Assembly (NCBI RefSeq): GCF_025345565.1
Contig: NZ_CP054475.1
Location: forward strand, 1,518,448 to 1,582,447
Reading direction: 5' to 3'
Length of the DNA stretch: 64,000 nt
Source of the DNA: Thalassolituus hydrocarboniclasticus
GTDB lineage: Bacteria; Pseudomonadota; Gammaproteobacteria; Pseudomonadales; Oceanobacteraceae
In this document: piece after piece, positions 62,008-64,000 of the stretch
Position numbering within the stretch: the first letter of the stretch is position 1
Layout: every line of letters starts with the position of its first letter
Made by a program: the position numbers and the translations under genes
The notes under the pieces: model-generated
Databases searched by the model: none
Told to the model about the DNA's origin: nothing
The model's input: the letters and a program-made list of their open reading frames with translations, nothing else

Positions 62008-63072
62008 TTGAAAAAAGTACACTTATCCCTGGCCATTGCGGCCATCAGTGCAAGTGCGGTGCCTGCTGTTGCATCGGAATCGATCAGCGGTGGCTTCTGG
62101 CTTAATCATGCTATTGATGCTCAAAATGAAAGTGTTGATGAAGTGTCATATGGTGATACCAACTACGAAGCGCTGATTCTGTATATCGATAAAACCGATG
62201 AAAAAACCGGCTGGCAGTTCTCCTCAGAAATGCGTTATGGCACCGGTGCTTTCACCGATCCGGCAAATAACAATACCGGTGCTCATTTCGGTTTCCATAA
62301 AGCCTGGGTGGGTAAAACCTTTGGCAAGGGTGAGCTGAAAATCGGTAAATCTCAGGTCCCTTTTGGTTGGGCAACTGTTAACTTCTGGCCTGGCGATGAG
62401 TTGCTGGGTGGTTATGCCGACCAGATGGATGTCGGTGTTAAATGGAGTGCCGATCTGGGGGCGGTTAACTATGACGTTGCTTACTTCCACGTTGATGACT
62501 TTGGTTCAAGCACCGAAACCATGGATGACGGCGGTCACTGGGGTAGCACAACCACTTACCAGAAAACGCAGACTTTTGTGCTGAACGGTGCGTACGATCT
62601 GGCCGAAAAGCAGAAAGTGGGTGCTTCTTACCAGAACGGTAAATTGCGTGATCTGAGCGGTGCCAATGCTGATCGTCCGTATGTTGGCGAGCATAATGCC
62701 GCGGTTGTGTATTACGAAGGTGAGTTCAACAACTTAGGCGTTAAAGCCCAGTATATGATCACCGAACGTGATCTGACTGATATTGGTGGCTTTAGTGGTG
62801 CTCCTAAAATTAAAAACGACCGTAAAGCGGTTACGCTGACTTACAGCATGGGTGATTACCTGTTTTATGTGGATTACACCAATGCTGAAGCGAATACCAA
62901 GGGTAATACCGTTGGCTCTGCCGACAGCTGGGCGCCGGGTGTGAGCTATAACTATGGTCCGGGCTGGTTCTACCTTGAATATGTATCCAATGATGGTGAT
63001 ATCGGTGAAGACGGCGAAGTCGTTGATGGCGACTACGATGCACTGTACCTGACCATGGATTATTATTTCTGA
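62008..63072 (+). CDS. Outer-membrane porin-like beta-barrel protein
   Basis: 354 residues. The signal peptide (AAISASAVPAVASES) precedes a barrel made of alternating short strands (NYEALILYIDK, WQFSSEMRYGTG, NYDVAYFHVDD, TFVLNGAYDLA, KAVTLTYSMGDYLFYVDYT) and ends in an aromatic strand with terminal Phe (LYLTMDYYF), the usual outer-membrane insertion signal. It is probably a porin or phosphate-porin-like channel. The TTG start has AAGGAAGGAGAGAG upstream, a very strong site. Located 130 bases after choV with no terminator between and its own terminator after it, so it may share the bet-cho transcript and deliver choline across the outer membrane (inference). Small hairpins (61955-61973) lie in its leader. 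Confidence 0.82.
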   Translation: MKKVHLSLAIAAISASAVPAVASESISGGFWLNHAIDAQNESVDEVSYGDTNYEALILYIDKTDEKTGWQFSSEMRYGTGAFTDPANNNTGAHFGFHKAWVGKTFGKGELKIGKSQVPFGWATVNFWPGDELLGGYADQMDVGVKWSADLGAVNYDVAYFHVDDFGSSTETMDDGGHWGSTTTYQKTQTFVLNGAYDLAEKQKVGASYQNGKLRDLSGANADRPYVGEHNAAVVYYEGEFNNLGVKAQYMITERDLTDIGGFSGAPKIKNDRKAVTLTYSMGDYLFYVDYTNAEANTKGNTVGSADSWAPGVSYNYGPGWFYLEYVSNDGDIGEDGEVVDGDYDALYLTMDYYF

Positions 63073-63091
63073 TTAAACAGACGTAATAAGA

Positions 63092-63132
63092 CCATAAAAA
63101 AAACCGCAGCTCAGGCTGCGGTTTTTTTATGG
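63092..63132. terminator. Bidirectional terminator after the porin gene
   Basis: AAACCGCAGC / GCTGCGGTTT stem with TCAG loop, flanked by CCATAAAA and TTTTATGG. It lies between convergent porin and SDR genes. Confidence 0.92.
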
Positions 63133-63173
63133 CGTCAGGTTATGTTTTATGAGACCACGTTGTGTTCTCGGCC

Positions 63174-64000
63174 TCAGCGTTTTAACGCCAGCAGGCCGAA
63201 TTTTTTGCTCAGAATTTTGTCGAGCAGAGGCAGTGGAATCCAGCGTTTCATAAAGGGCAGTGTGCGGCTGCCATTGCCGATACGGATTACCGGGTCCGGC
63301 TGGCTTAATAACTGTGCCATTAATTCGCGGGCAAAATCCGTTGCCGGAGTCGGGTTGTCCTGTGAGGCTGTTGCCCGAGCCTGTATCTGTTTTTTCAGTG
63401 GTGCGTAGAGTGAATCAGGCTGAATCAGATCGCCCAGATTAGCGAGTGAGTTATCACCGAATTTTGATTGAATTGCACCGGGCTGAACGGTAATGACCTG
63501 AATATTAAAGGGTGCCAGCTCCATACGCAGAGCATCGGATAGGGCATGCAGAGCGGCTTTGGTGGCGCAGTAGGCGCCGGAAAACGGCGTGGTCAGGATG
63601 CCGGAAACCGAACCAATGTTGACCACCTGAGCCGGATGTTTTTCATTCTGCCCGGCCTGTAATAACGGCAATAAGGCTTTGGTGAGCGCTATGGGCGCAA
63701 ATACGTTGGTGGCAAACTGCTGTTGCAGCGATTCGCTGCTGAGCTCGGCCACCGGTCCCATCGCGGCGTAACCAGCATTATTAATCAGGCAGTTCAGGTG
63801 GCCTGAGCGTTCACGGATAAGTTCAGCCGCCTGCTGAATATCCGCCGTATTGTTCACATCCATCTGCAGAGGAATCAAATGAGTGCTGGTCAGGTTATTC
63901 AGGCTGTCGGTATTGCGCGCCGCGGCATACACCAGATAACCATGACGCAGAAATTCTTCGGTCAGGGCGCGGCCAATACCTGAGGAGCAGCCGGTAATCA
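63174..64000 (-). CDS. Short-chain dehydrogenase/reductase, 5'-truncated by window edge
   Basis: The frame stays open to the right edge, where it reads ITGCSSGIGRALTEEFLRHG, the Rossmann NAD(P) motif TGxxxGIG, so only a few N-terminal residues are missing. Further on are NNAG (LINNAGYAAMG), a Ser in GSVSGIL and catalytic YCATK (about 155 of the visible part). The C-terminal basic tail (MKRWIPLPLLDKILSKKFGLLALKR) could be membrane-peripheral. Substrate unknown. Confidence 0.92.
   Translation of the reverse strand, partial: ITGCSSGIGRALTEEFLRHGYLVYAAARNTDSLNNLTSTHLIPLQMDVNNTADIQQAAELIRERSGHLNCLINNAGYAAMGPVAELSSESLQQQFATNVFAPIALTKALLPLLQAGQNEKHPAQVVNIGSVSGILTTPFSGAYCATKAALHALSDALRMELAPFNIQVITVQPGAIQSKFGDNSLANLGDLIQPDSLYAPLKKQIQARATASQDNPTPATDFARELMAQLLSQPDPVIRIGNGSRTLPFMKRWIPLPLLDKILSKKFGLLALKR

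Overview
The window looks like chromosome of a marine, aerobic gammaproteobacterium, probably from the Oceanospirillales or a near relative. This is inferred from gene content and order: a large NAD-dependent glutamate dehydrogenase, pyrD-rmf-rlmL, pepA divergent from lptF-lptG, cysDN, zapE and a complete choline-to-glycine-betaine locus. Base composition is mid-50s percent GC by eye in most genes. Two patches are clearly AT-rich and look acquired: an OXA-type beta-lactamase (about 38.2-39.0 kb) and the stretch next to tRNA-Met (about 48.3-49.5 kb). No phage, transposase, integrase or CRISPR array is visible. I cannot name the species.

0-12 kb: the 5'-truncated glutamate dehydrogenase, an unknown exported protein with a DUF2835 protein, pyrD, rmf (opposite strand), rlmL/rlmKL, and an ammonium transporter with a nitrogen-type (sigma-54/NtrC-like) upstream region. 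12-20 kb: an RND efflux adaptor/permease pair, a patatin phospholipase joined to a sirtuin, riboflavin synthase, a glutaredoxin-like protein and a TauE/SafE permease. 20-32 kb: a hybrid histidine kinase, a large secreted metalloprotease with cadherin-like repeats and a probable GlyGly-CTERM sorting tail, hrpB, and a GAF-PAS-GGDEF-EAL protein. 32-35 kb: a divergent FabG4-type reductase and thiolase.

35.2-39.4 kb is the most irregular part. A 1-kb intergenic island full of inverted repeats is followed by an AmpG-like permease, tusA, a small gene and the AT-rich beta-lactamase, which is flanked by attC-like (integron cassette) half-sites. Beyond it lies a second copy of a dispersed repeat in opposite orientation. 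39.4-48.3 kb is mostly core: pepA, lptFG, an RDD protein, menA, pdxH, a fructosamine-kinase-like gene and a lipoprotein metallo-hydrolase. Next come the AT-rich patch with a SieB-like membrane protein directly behind tRNA-Met, then cysDN (CysN carries what looks like a decayed APS-kinase tail), an esterase-like hydrolase and zapE.

54.9-63.1 kb is one functional block for osmoprotection. A BetI repressor and its palindromic operator precede betB and betA (choline to betaine aldehyde to glycine betaine). These are followed by choX-choW-choV, an ABC importer for choline-type quaternary amines, and an outer-membrane porin-like protein that could bring substrate across the outer membrane. The window ends inside a short-chain dehydrogenase. 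All assignments come from reading the sequence and from family knowledge; no searches were run.
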